Positions 41,635 through 53,800 of a stretch of 64,000 nt of DNA are shown here, in pieces. The DNA is taken from the NCBI GenBank assembly GCA_964035545.1, contig OZ037767.1, positions 30,990,128 through 31,054,127 of the forward strand. The letters run 5' to 3'. Positions within the stretch are counted from its first letter, which is position 1. Each line of letters starts with the position of its first letter. Made by a program: the position numbers and the translations under genes. A model generated the notes under the pieces. It was not told the DNA's origin. It ran no database searches and saw nothing but the letters and a program-made list of their open reading frames with translations. Origin of the DNA: Bugula neritina. Its lineage: Eukaryota; Bryozoa; Gymnolaemata; Cheilostomatida; Bugulidae.

Positions 41635-44600
41635 CGACATGTACGGAGAAGATAAATCCCTCAGGAAAAAGATCGGCAGCTTTGGGTCTCATGAGTTTGT
41701 AGGACTTGGTTATGGTAACTTCTGCCACGCCTGCTATGTCTCCAATCTCTAGAGAAGATAACCAGAGAGTGTTAGCACAGACTACCAAATATTCTACAAT
41801 CTTTGGTCTGACAATTCCAATCACAAGTAACACACTACACAGCTTCGCAGTTAATGCCTACAGTCATCTGCCTACAGTCAGCTGCCTAGTGCTTGTATAT
41901 TTAGTGAAAATACTAATCAGTGAGGATTGTGGTTGCTAAATACACCATATAAATGTATTGAAGAGTAATAAATAGGACAACTCCTTATAGTTGAGATATA
42001 AACAAGTTCCCAGCCAGCTCTTTAGAGTCACTGTAACTAAGAGATGCACACAAAACACTCTGTGAATACAGGTCAGTGCTTATCTATAGTAACATACCTT
42101 TCTGTGTTTTCTTCTGATCTGACGCCTGTGACGCCATGTATATTGCTGCCGCTGCCACAGAAATTGGACTTCTGCCAGAGCAGAGGTCAAGATCTGCTGC
42201 CCTCTTTGCTATGTATGTTGCTGCCTTCTGAACTACAGCTGGGAGTCCCAAGTTACTGCAGAACCGAGACTGCAAACAGAGACACAGTTTATGAATTCAT
42301 AAATACACAACAAAAAGTTAAACTACTAGAGGGGGATCAGAGGGGTATGCAGTCACTGTTGATGGGGGGAGAGTGCTTGAGAGAACATTAGACTGATTAG
42401 ACCTGAAATATATAGTAAATATTCCACGAAAGGGCTCTACGCTTGACCCATCTATCAGGTAACATTAGGAGACTATTAGGCTACAATTATAACTGAGTTT
42501 TAAGCTCTACAGCACATGATAATGTGCAGGCATTTTCAATCTCTAATAGTGACATGACATCTAGTAGCAGGTGATCTGATAGTGACATGGCATGTAGTAG
42601 CAGGTGATCTGATAGTGACATGGCATGTAGTAGCAGGAGATCTAATAGTGACAAGTCATGGAGTAGCAGGTGATCTGATAGTGACATATCACCTAGTAGC
42701 AGGTGATCTGATAGTGACATGGCATGTAGTAGCAGGTGATCGAATAGTGACATGGCGTGTAGGAGCAGGTGATCTGATAGTGACATGGCACCTAGTAGCA
42801 GGTGCAGGCAGGTGCTCAAATAGTTCTCACAGAATACACTAGAGTTACATACCATAAAATCTCCTGTGGTTATCAGATCTAAGCTAGTTTCTTGGGTACG
42901 TATTATTTTTTTGAAGGTTCTGCCAATTTCCTTCTTTGATACTTTGCTCACAGCACAGATTTCTAGAGGAATAATAAAATAGAAACATCTGCACCTAACT
43001 ATACTATATAAATATCCATCTAACTACACTATGTAGGAAAGAGGAAATTAAGTGCTTTATTGAGAGCAGACAACTCACAAACACCGAACATAGAGTTACA
43101 AATTCTATATCTACATTTTTAAAAGATTAGACAAAATAAAAACTTCTAATTTTGAGATCTTGATTTCCATTTCACGATGTAAATCTAACCTCGTCAGAGT
43201 ATGGCATTGGTTAGTAATGCAGAATGTCCTCCACAGATTAATGAAATACATGAATGAGTATTTAATTGTAATAAGACCAATGTACCAGTAGTACCTGTTA
43301 TGTAACAATATCACCGTGAAATTTTCCAGAGTAAGACAGCACCTCGTCTCAGCATATGATCTATGCAAAGAAATAACTAGATATACAGCACAAACATACT
43401 CACCTTTAAACGTCCTTGGCACGCCCTCCTGACGACAGGATATGTAGACACAAGCGGAGGCGATTGCGTCATTGCTAGCCGAGCCCTTGAGAGCCTTGCT
43501 GTCGTGTATTTGTTTGAAGAGAGTGTTTCCTCTGTCTACTATGTTGCTCGGTAGATTCAGTCTGTCGGCCATTTGTGACATTTCTCTGAGTGCGTTCATC
43601 AGATTACGGTCTGAGCTGGACACCTGCGCATTGTATACTACAGCTACAGTATTGTTTACTACATACAACTACAGTAATGTATACTACATAGTAGCTACAG
43701 TATTGTACACGACATACAGCTACAGTAATGTGCACTACATACAACTACAATAATGTATAATACATACAACTACAGTAATGTATACTACATACAGCTAGAG
43801 TAATGTATACTACATACAGCTACAGTAATGTATACTACATACAACTACATTAATGTACACTACATACAACTACAATAATGTGCACTACATACAGCTACAG
43901 TAATGTATACTACATACAGCTACAGTATTGTATACTACATACAGCTACAGTAATGTATACTACATACAACTACAGTAATGTGCACTACATACAACTACAA
44001 TAATGTATAATACATACAACTACAGTAATGTATACTACATACAACTACAGTAATGTATACTACATACAGCTAGAGTAATGTATACTACATACAGCTACAG
44101 TAATGTATACTACATATAGAAATGAGAACAATAGCATGAGCTACACAACATTACTGCTCTAACAACTCATGATAATACCTTAAACCTGCATTCTATAATC
44201 ACAGTCTAAAGAATAAAAAGAGACACATCGGCTTACGTTTTTTCTGTTTTTATACCCTGAATCGTCTCCACCTGTCGTCTGTATCATAGTTGTAAGATCT
44301 GCACCTTCTAAGAGTGTATTCTGCATAAATTGAACAAAAGTGCGCGTGATATGAACACAGTGTCAAACGAGTCAGCAACTTTATGTTTCCCCAACACCTA
44401 CCTCAGCAGTACCACTCTAAACACCTACCTCGGCAGTACCACTCTAAACACTTACCTCAGTAGTACCACTCTAAACACCTACCTCAGCAGCACCACTCTA
44501 AACACCTACCTCGGCAGTACCACTCTAAACACTTACCTCAGCAGCACCACTCTAGACACTGACCTTGGCAGCACCCATTCTAGACACCTACCTCAGCAGT

Positions 44601-46068
44601 ACCAACTCTAGACACCTACCTCAGCAGCACCACTCTAGACACTTACCTCAGAAGCACCAATTCTAGACACTTACCTCAGCAGCACCAACTCTAGACATAT
44701 CTTTGGAGTTTTTATCATTACTGAATGTACGCCACTCGGAGCCAACATCAATGACTCTGTCTCCCACGACGAGTCCGCAGAGAGAGCAGATCATATCCCC
44801 TGCGTGGTAGTCCTCTATAAGAGGGGCATCTGGGTGACTTTTACAGTGCAGGACATTCATTCTAAGTGCATATATTGCATATGGTATAAAGAGGCGAAGT
44901 TAAACAGTCATTTACTGTATAAAAATGAATATCAAAGTTAAAATCTGATAACCAGTGAAAAATTATTAAATGTAGTGGAGAAAAATTTTTTAATAGCCAG
45001 GGTCTTTTATCAGGTTAATGAAATTTGGTGTGCAGTGCAAGTTAAAAACATCCAGAAAACATGTGGTACTTCCTTATCTAGAACATAGACTTGGTTCAAA
45101 GTTTTCAATTTTTGCTTCTAGTTTTAGAAAATTTGTGTTAAGAAAAATATAATACACCACAGTGACGTACAATAATGCCAAATATTAGAATATCGCATAA
45201 TTAAAATATAACCTAACAGTAACAATAAATGACGAAACAACAATAAATATAACTAAAAACTAAACTTTATACGATCCAACTATTATAAGTATAACTATGT
45301 AATTTGTAACTCAATATCAATATCATTATGATTATAATAACTCAAACACTTGAGTTAGCAGCATGTAAGTATTACTATTAGGGTAACTATTGGTATAATT
45401 TAAATTATTAATATTATTTATTAATTATTTAGTAAAAGGTTAATGTTATGCCTAATTTTATATTCGTTTTTAACACAAAAAGCATAACCATAATGATAAT
45501 GATAATCTTAATGATTAAATTTAATGCAACTAACTCATAATTTATATTATTATTCATAAGATTAAGATAAGCTAAAAGATAATGATAATCATAATGATAA
45601 TGAATAGTGGTAACCTGTACTACTACTACTACTAGTAGTAGTAGTACTAGTAGTATAACTTATACTTATACTCACTATAACTTATAGTTATAGTATAACT
45701 ATAAGCATTAGATTTAGAGTTAGACTTACTCTTACTCTTAGAGTTAGTACTACATTTTGATTTAGATTTACTGACTTAGTTTTACTATTACTATAGTATT
45801 AGTATTAGACTATTACTATTATACTAACTATTGCTATTAGTATTACTCTATTACTATTACTATTAGTATTAGTATTTCTATTATTATTACTGTATTAGTA
45901 TTAGTATAAGTATTACTATTACTATTACTATTAGTATTACTATGTCTATTGCAGTATTGGTGAACTGTTAAACTTAAAAACTATAAAATTATTATAACTA
46001 TAAGTATCATTCTTATCTTTAACTTATGCTTACCTAAGAGGCCCACGGCTTCGACTAGTAGACGCCAT
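41615..46068 (-). CDS. GTF2B: General transcription factor TFIIB
   Basis: Seven exons on the minus strand: 46034-46068, 44675-44861, 44237-44320, 43404-43623, 42853-42962, 42098-42269, 41615-41748. They encode 313 residues (human 316). TFIIB bridges TBP-bound promoter DNA and RNA polymerase II in the nucleus. The start MASTSR is the same as in the human protein. The zinc ribbon ligands are Cys18, His21, Cys37 and Cys40; the B-reader region [17 protein letters not shown] is intact; two cyclin folds follow (with [34 protein letters not shown] and [19 protein letters not shown]). All junctions keep phase. The linker exon (44237-44320) is short and poorly conserved, as expected. Three introns and the stop codon carry minisatellites. 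It is divergent from the phosphatase gene, with start codons 1.8 kb apart. Confidence 0.96.
42545..42815. repeat. 33-bp minisatellite in TFIIB intron 5
   Basis: About eight units of 33 bp containing TAGTAGCAGGTGATCTGATA. Period 33 equals 11 codons, and on the minus strand the array is open in the frame of exon 5, giving [11 protein letters not shown]-type repeats. Confidence 0.88.
43635..44115. repeat. 24-25-bp minisatellite upstream of TFIIB exon 4
   Basis: About nineteen units sharing CTACAGTAATGTATACTACA. It begins about 10 nt from the acceptor of exon 4 (exon end 43623). Confidence 0.88.
44388..44702. repeat. 27-28-bp minisatellite made of the TFIIB exon 2 end and its donor
   Basis: Eleven units counting the genuine exon end. 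In transcript sense each unit is about 20 nt like the last bases of exon 2 (GTTGGTGCTGCTGAG at its core) followed by GTAAGTG or GTAGGTG. The real donor is at 44673-44674; ten further copies follow it into the intron, nine of them with GAGGTA or a close variant intact. Confidence 0.93.
45480..45960. repeat. Low-complexity TFIIB intron 1 sequence
   Basis: Short motifs such as AATGATAATGATAATC and ATTACTATTACTATTAG. It contains a perfect 26-bp palindrome at 45621-45646 made of TAC and GTA runs around CTAG. Confidence 0.75.
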
Positions 46069-47834
46069 AACTCTTCAGTTTCGACGTTATCTTTATTGTA
46101 GCAAATTTTGAAATAATAACATATGCTCCGAACATGAACATGAACATGAAACGAAGTTCAACTTGATTTTCTATTTCTGACAAAGCATTTGTCATAATTT
46201 CCACTGACGTCAAAGACCAAAATAGTGTTAGTTGATAAATTTCATAAAAGTTTTCCAAGAGATACTTGTCGAATTACTATCAATGAAACTAATAGTTCGC
46301 CCAATAAAAGCAACCGTTGAATGAACTCTCTTGGTAGCTAAGTAATTATTACAATTTCAATATGGCGTTTTCCTAATTTTTTGAGAATAGGATATCCCTA
46401 TTATATTCTTATTGAAACCTCAACTTGATCCCACATTTATCTTGATTATGACTTGAGCCGTTTTTAGCGCATTATCACATTCTTGCCAATTACAGTTAAT
46501 TATCGAAGTTGTTAAGGTAGGCTTTTTCAATTGTGACAGGTATTTCAGTTTCAGTCACAGTGTGATTATCAGTATGAGTATGAGTATGACCTAGTCAGTA
46601 GTCTTATGCCTATGGCCAATGGGATTGAGTATGGCTATGACTATGAGTTCTAACTTTTAGTTTTACTTTACACTCGTTATTGTAGTAAAACTAATACTTT
46701 AACTTTAAGTATGAAATTAAAATAGATGCAATAGTAAAAAAGACATTTTTTAAATGAATATTTATGCTATCAGTATCAGTATAACTATAAGTATAAGTAT
46801 ACTGTATAAGTATACTTATTAATTAGTATATTTTAATTTGGCACTAGCCATATGAATAATATTTATATGACCTAGATTTGTTGTATTGATATTTTTGCTT
46901 GATTTTAAAATTAACTGTAGCTGTAGTGTCTGAATATCTCAAAGGTTTTGTTGGTCATCAGTAAAGGAAGCAAGGCGTTTAGATTAGGTTGTCAGTATAG
47001 TAGTGCTTCAGCGTTCTGATTTCTGCATTGAACACTCACTAAGACTTTCTAATATATTCCTTCTTAATGCATTAAAATTTTCCTCAGTCTTATTCTTTCT
47101 CTCAGCACTTTCCTTCACACTCTTTTATATACACATCATATTAGCAACTATATAGACCACAGATCTGCACTATAGGTATTTCACGTTATTGTTGAGCATC
47201 TATAAGATGTTCTTGGTGCTGTCATTTCACAGTCATAAAAACATGGCTGTCAAAGCTCACAATAACTTGTCATGGTGTATTGTGAAACTCTATCATAATA
47301 TCTATAAGCACAGTATAAGGAGTTGCCTTTCCATAGATAAGAAGAAATGCTGTGGAGTTGCCTTCACCTGTTGAATAAGTTTGTCATTGCTGGATAATAA
47401 GTAAGTGATAGAGAACAAAGGTACTCAGGTTAATGTATTGAACTGGCCTATCACAAGGAATTATGTAAATTGATATTCCTTCCAACCTGAGAAGTTATGT
47501 TAATATCAATACATTAGTTGCTGTATATACAGCATACAATGATATATTATGCACATTTGGCATTGTTTATTTGGGCATACCATAAGTAGATGCCATGTAC
47601 TCTATTGTATGAGTAAGTCATATCTTATCTATTGAATTCATCAGTTGTACTTGACATTGCATTCAGATAGAGCGGTGGTAGTTAGGTATTACATCTTATC
47701 GGAGGGAACTTCATAATATTGAATTCGGCTTTTTATTTGGCGTACAAAGGAGTTTAACCTTTATAAGAAGTTGCAGCTATTGGAGTAGAAGAAAAGCATA
47801 TTATCTCACAGAACTTTCTCTTCATCCCAATGCA
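46069..47834. promoter_or_regulatory. Shared upstream region of TFIIB and the phosphatase
   Basis: A divergent intergenic region of 1.77 kb that must hold both promoters. No clear TATA box, CpG-rich stretch or extra exon is recognised. The sequence is AT-rich with short repeats near 46560-46600 and 46780-46820. Confidence 0.5.
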
Positions 47835-50800
47835 ATGGGGGCAGCTACATCTGTTAAAGACAGCTCTATCATCTCATCTCTAAAATCTCAAAAAGCTCAG
47901 CGAAAAAGTTTAAGGAATAATTCTTCAAAAGATGCTCGAGTTACGAATGAATACAGCGAGCTTCCCAATCAATCTTCTCGCTACACAAGCTGTGAATCTA
48001 AAAGCATTCCTGTCTCAGGTACAAACGCTACAGGTACAAAAATCAAGTATGATACTAAATTAAACGGCACCAAAGATACGACAGATCATTCTAAAGTAGG
48101 TATTCAGCCGTACGTACCAACTCGCATACCTACCAACTTAAACAATAATTCTAAAAGAGTCTCGATAAAATCTGATAGCATATCTTCTCAAAATGGACAC
48201 CTTCCAGTCAACTCAAAGAAGTCGACTGGTGATTTAAGACGGCCATCATTGACGTCAAAGTCCTCACGTGTACGATCTGTTAGTCCACGGCGCCATCTGG
48301 AGCGTGCTCTCTCGCAAGGCACTATAAGTAGGTCAGAGTTGGAGCACATCAAAAGTGCAATGAGATCTTGTCGATCTGCATCAATGTCTTCACATAGAAA
48401 GTAAGGATTTCACACTTTGAGATGCTTGTAAAAATTACAATTTATTTTCTTAGAATAGGCCAAGCTTGAGCTTGTATTTTATGAGCTTCTTTGTATCATA
48501 CTTAGCAGATATTGTAGTGAGATATAATTGTTGTGCACGACAAGTTAGTGCACTCCAAATCTATGCAAACGTTAAATCAAAAATTTCAGTCATTTGAGCA
48601 AATATCATATTTTCATAGCTAACCTTTGGTGGCCCTACTGATCAATTTCCTTTCTCTCATTATCCCTTTTCTCTTATATTCTCTGCCTGCTATATTAACT
48701 TAGCAAGTTTAAGCTGCTGATTACAGATAGGAGAAAAATCTATAATAATACCTACACGATAACACAAACAAATATTTTAATAAATCTATAGGTTAGCTTT
48801 ATAGCAAACCAGTTACTGTTGGGATTATTGTCTATCGGGTTTTAAATTTCATTTCATTGGTGCTAGTTATTTAGCTGAAGTATTTGTTTAAGAATGTCTA
48901 GGAATACAGAAGGGAATCAATACTAGCTTCTCCAGCGGCTATCCTTGCCACATGTCAACATGTTACAATTAACTCAGCAAAATTAGCAATTGCTCTTAGT
49001 AAATCCAATATATATCCCCACTTGGGTGTCATTTACTGCATTATACTAGTCATGACTACAATAAGTGTGCCAGCATTTCCTTATTGCAATGTATAAAAAG
49101 ATTACAAAATGTTTTCATTTAGGCTGAAGTTTACATGTGCCTTAATTACATCTTTCACCAGCACAATCAATACTATGGTTACTATGACATTGTTTAAGGA
49201 GTTCAAGTGTAGGTTAGATGGTAGGGTAAGGACAATCACCTTCTGGAGGATGAATACAGTGGGATAAGCGCCACTTCTGCTTGAGACTTTTTTATTTTAT
49301 AGTTTGGTCTTTCATTATACTGTTTCAGTAATACAAGTTTTATTTCATGCAGCTTACTTTGAATCTTTGATATCCACGCTGTTCCATTTTCAGTTGGCCT
49401 TATAAAAAGGCCCATAAACTTTACTCATGCTGAAATGTTTATAAATTTAATCACAGTGTATATCAACTTGTCATAATTTGTATCTTGCATAACTAAATCT
49501 CGCTAATAATTAGTTGTACACGTAGGTAATTGGCTGGTACTGGCTTGCTAATCTAGGTTACTGGCCGATATGCACCAGTATCAAAAGCAGACCATAAATG
49601 AAGCAATATTTCCTAATCACAAGGTTTCCTCTAGCTAACCTTTTGTTCAAGTTATAAATTTAACAGGTAATCTGCATGAAATCATGAAAAGTGTTTTAAT
49701 TTTTCTCAAATAGAATTAATTTTTTTGCTGATCATATAGCGACCAACATGTAATCCAATATTTTTAGTGGACAGCTATATAAACTGTTACAACTATACTG
49801 CTGTAAGACCTCTGGTTAAAACAATTACCACGGCGCTAGAATTGGTGTAAAACCAGTTTAATTCTGAGGAACTAACTAGCTTTTTATTCATACTGCAATT
49901 AGTGCAAGTAGAAATTGATGGGGCTAATGGAAAAGCTCAGTTTAAAAGAGATGTAATAGCTGAGTAAAAGCACTCATCCCATGTACTGTTTTTGCTAAGA
50001 TGGCATTTGGGCGTATCAGCATACTTTTTTAAAGAATTTGGATCGTGTTTAGAGTTGCCGGAGCCATATATAGTAAATATTTTCAATATGTTAATTTTTG
50101 TGAATAATTTCACGTCTCATTGAGTTAAGCAGAATTTTGCATATAAATGAAGTAACTGAATGAATGACATAGCTAACTTGCACACTTCTATTGTTGTCTG
50201 ATAACTTATTAGCATAATTTGTATTTATACTGCAGTGAGCTACTATTAATGTATACTATATATCACATATGCAAAATACGAACTAGCGCCTATATGTATA
50301 TGTATAATAGTACATTTATTAATATATAATTTATAATAATATATATACATGTAATAATAGGCTTATATGACCAAATATTCACACTATATTAAATTATAGC
50401 ATATATGCACTCTTACAATTTTCTGTCGTGGAAAATGTTGAATACTTATTTCACAGTCTAACAATAATTCGGCCATGTTTATTAATATTTTAGAAGACCA
50501 TCTCGTTCTAGAAGCATCTCTCATGAACTAGCTTCAGCACATCCAGACAAAATGACTTCATTTGTTGTTGGAAATCCTCCAAAGTTTACTTCTGGTGCTT
50601 TTGGCAACCTTGGTAAGTGCTTCTGTGGAATATTATGAAAAGAGGAATTTTGGAAAATTATATTTGAAGTTTGGATTGTAAAAACTGAAGATGTAAAACT
50701 TTGTTCTATTTAAATATCTGTTTATACTTAAACTTGTTTAGCGAATTGGCAGTGTGAGTTTAAAGAGCTCAGGCCATCACTGTCGTCTGCTTCTGAATGA

Positions 50801-53800
50801 GTTCTCTTTTTCAGTTGACGACTACCGGTTTCCTTATCTTTGAAATCATCATAAAGTTCTTTCTATGTTTGTCAACGAATCTCAAAATTTGGTTGAGTTT
50901 TGGCAAGTTTAGCACAGCTTTGTTGTATAACTGTTCAGTTGCATAAGAATTAGAGTTATAAAAACAAAATCAGCGGTAAAAATTAGGTCATACTCGTATA
51001 GGTTATAAATACAATTTTATAGTGTATCCAGTCGAGTGGAAGGTGTAAGTTGAGTGGAAGGTGTAAGTTAAGTGGAAGGTGTAAGTTGAGTGGAAGGTGT
51101 AAGTTGAGTGGAAGGTGTAAGTTAAGTGGAAGGTGTAAGTTGAGTGGAAGGTATAAGTTGAGTGGAAGGTGTAAGTTAAGTGGAAGGTGTAAGTTGAGTG
51201 GAAGGTGTAAGTTGAGTGGAAGGTGTAAGTTAAGTGGAAGGTGTAAGTTGAGTGGAAGGTGTAAGTTGAGTGGAAGGTGTAAGTTAAGTGGAAGGTGTAA
51301 GTTGAGTGGAAGGTGTAAGTTGAGTGGAAGGTGTAAGTTAAGTGGAAGGTGTAAGTTGAGTGGAAGGTGTAAGTTGAGTGGAAGGTGTAAGTTAAGTAGA
51401 AGGTGTAAGTTAAGTAGAAGTAAGTGTATATATACATAATCTATAAGGTGAATATAGTTTCTATTTATCTTCCAGGTACGTTCAAGTCAATATCACCTGT
51501 GAATGAAAGCCTCTACATCTGTGGGGTAATGGCCATGTCTGAGCAGAAGTTGAAGGCCCTGAAAATAAATTGTGTGATCAACGCGACCTTAGAATGGCCT
51601 CCATATCAAATACCTGGTTTGGAGGTCGTTACCTGCTATTATACTGCACTATTCACTGTATCCACTTTGTTGTTTTATGGCCAGGGTTATAGTTCAATGG
51701 CTGGGGTCGTCAACTTTTTGTGGTTTCAGAGAACAAATGTTTAGCTTAAGGCCTTTTATTCTTGAAACAGAGTAACATAAATGTATTATAATCTGTCTTC
51801 TTTCACTGGTACCAGCTTTTCATTATTTGCACAACTTGATGGTAAAACTTTGCAAACACATTTTTGTATCCATAATTCATGAAACATTCAATCGAAATGT
51901 TAAGCATGACAAATTATCTTGAAAAACATCTGTTGTTATTATTAATTACTAAAAATAGTCTGCATATGTTACACTGAAAGATTAGCCAATAGGAACCCGT
52001 TACCATACTTGATTGCCTTCCTAATACAGCTGCTAATCCAATGAATCAATCCACAGTGACCAATGCTGAACCTATTGGACATTTTCTGCGTTCCTGTGCT
52101 AAAAAGAATTTTTTGACTTTTGATTTGTAGGATATATTGCAGCAATGGTTGACTTAAAATTATCTGTATATATATGTTGAGGAAACTTTTTTATTCCCTT
52201 GTAGTACAGCACTCTGTTTTCCTGGTTTATTATAGTATTGTTGTAATGTTACCATGGCAACCATTTTCTCTCGCGTATGGTGGACCCTGTCAGCACCATG
52301 TTATTGTAAAATAAGGGATAATATTTAATGATTTTCTTCTTGCTGGAGAAGTCAATGTGACTCAACTATGCACCTTATACACTGGTGTAGACATCGTGTT
52401 GACTTTTTATCTTGAGTCAATAATTTTATTGGATTAACCCATCTTATGGCTATAGCCTTAGGAGTCAAAACAGATATCTAAAGTGTGTTTGTATAACAAA
52501 TAATATATAAATAACTTATGCTATGATGTGTTACTTCTGCACACAGTCTGCTACTTTACAGAAAGTGTGTGACTTTTGTAGCAACTTGATATATTTATAC
52601 AATTTAATACGGACTATATATTACTATTGAAGACTATGTATTATTGTTGCAGACGGTGAGGGTGCAGGTAGATGACGTCCCGTCTTCTAACCTAGCTCCA
52701 TATTTTGACAAAATAGCTGACAAAATGAATGAAGTCATTAGAAGAGGTGGGAAAGTGTTGGTCCACTGTATGGCAGGGATCAGTCGCTCCTCAACCCTGT
52801 GCATAGCTTATCTTATGAAATATAAAGGTACTCAGTCTAACACTCTGTATATCCTATCTTATGAAATATAAAGGTACTCAGTCTAACACTCTGCATAACC
52901 TATTTTATGAAATATAAAGGTACTCAGTCTAACACTCTGTATAGCTTATCTTATGAAATATAAAGGTACTCAGTCTAACATTCTGTATATCCTATCTTAT
53001 CTAATATAAAGGTACACAGTGTATATTAAGACTTGGTAATTAGTAGCCTTAGACAGTTATAATAAAGCTGTTAACATTTACTACGTAGTCTATCAACTCA
53101 TCAATGACAGTTTACTCTGAGCTTAGGCTATATATAGTGCCTAGTTGCACCCTCACCTTAAGTTTATCCATGAAGCTCTAATACCTGTTAAGATTTTAAG
53201 CTATAGCATGGTTGTTGGTATGCTTTGTTATGTTTGACACAGTAACCATAGCAACAATGCAAGGCTGATCATGTGTAGAGTTGTAAGTCTGGCATTTAGT
53301 AAACTAAACTTTGTTGTGTATTTTAATTACTTCCATTTTTGTCAATCACAAAAGCATTCTTGTTGGTGGAAAGCTGCATTTACTGAAAGGTGGCATGCTC
53401 TTAGATGACTCATACTATCAAAATTTGTGTTTAATTGCCCATGAAAAGTTTTAAGATGTAAAATTCACGTTAAAAAGTTTTAGAATATTTAATAAACAAG
53501 TTAAATTTGGCAAAGCTGGTCCATATTTGCTTAGGTTTTGATATATTGTGTTCAAACGCTACTCAAATAGCCAATAAACAAATAAAATTTACTAAATTGT
53601 TTAACTACATTATATAACTGAATTCAAATCAAGCTATAAAATTACTATATTAGCCATCATTTTCAATAACTAAACAATAACATGTTAGTTTTTATTATTG
53701 ATTTCATTCAAGCAAACCAAACACTTTAGTTCTACCAATAATACAGAATAGGTAGCAACAAACATATATATGAAAGTCAACTTTTGTGGTATTAGAGTTT

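Noticed and set aside
45621-45646. 26-bp perfect palindrome in TFIIB intron 1
   Set aside because: Made of TAC and GTA trinucleotide runs inside a low-complexity tract, so it is weak evidence for function.
47189-47374. 61-codon open frame upstream of the phosphatase
   Set aside because: No recognisable family and no link to the phosphatase frame; likely chance within the divergent promoter region.
51003-51439. Long open frames on both strands across the phosphatase intron 2 array
   Set aside because: They exist only because the 18-bp unit (six codons) has no stop in those frames; the products are pure repeats.
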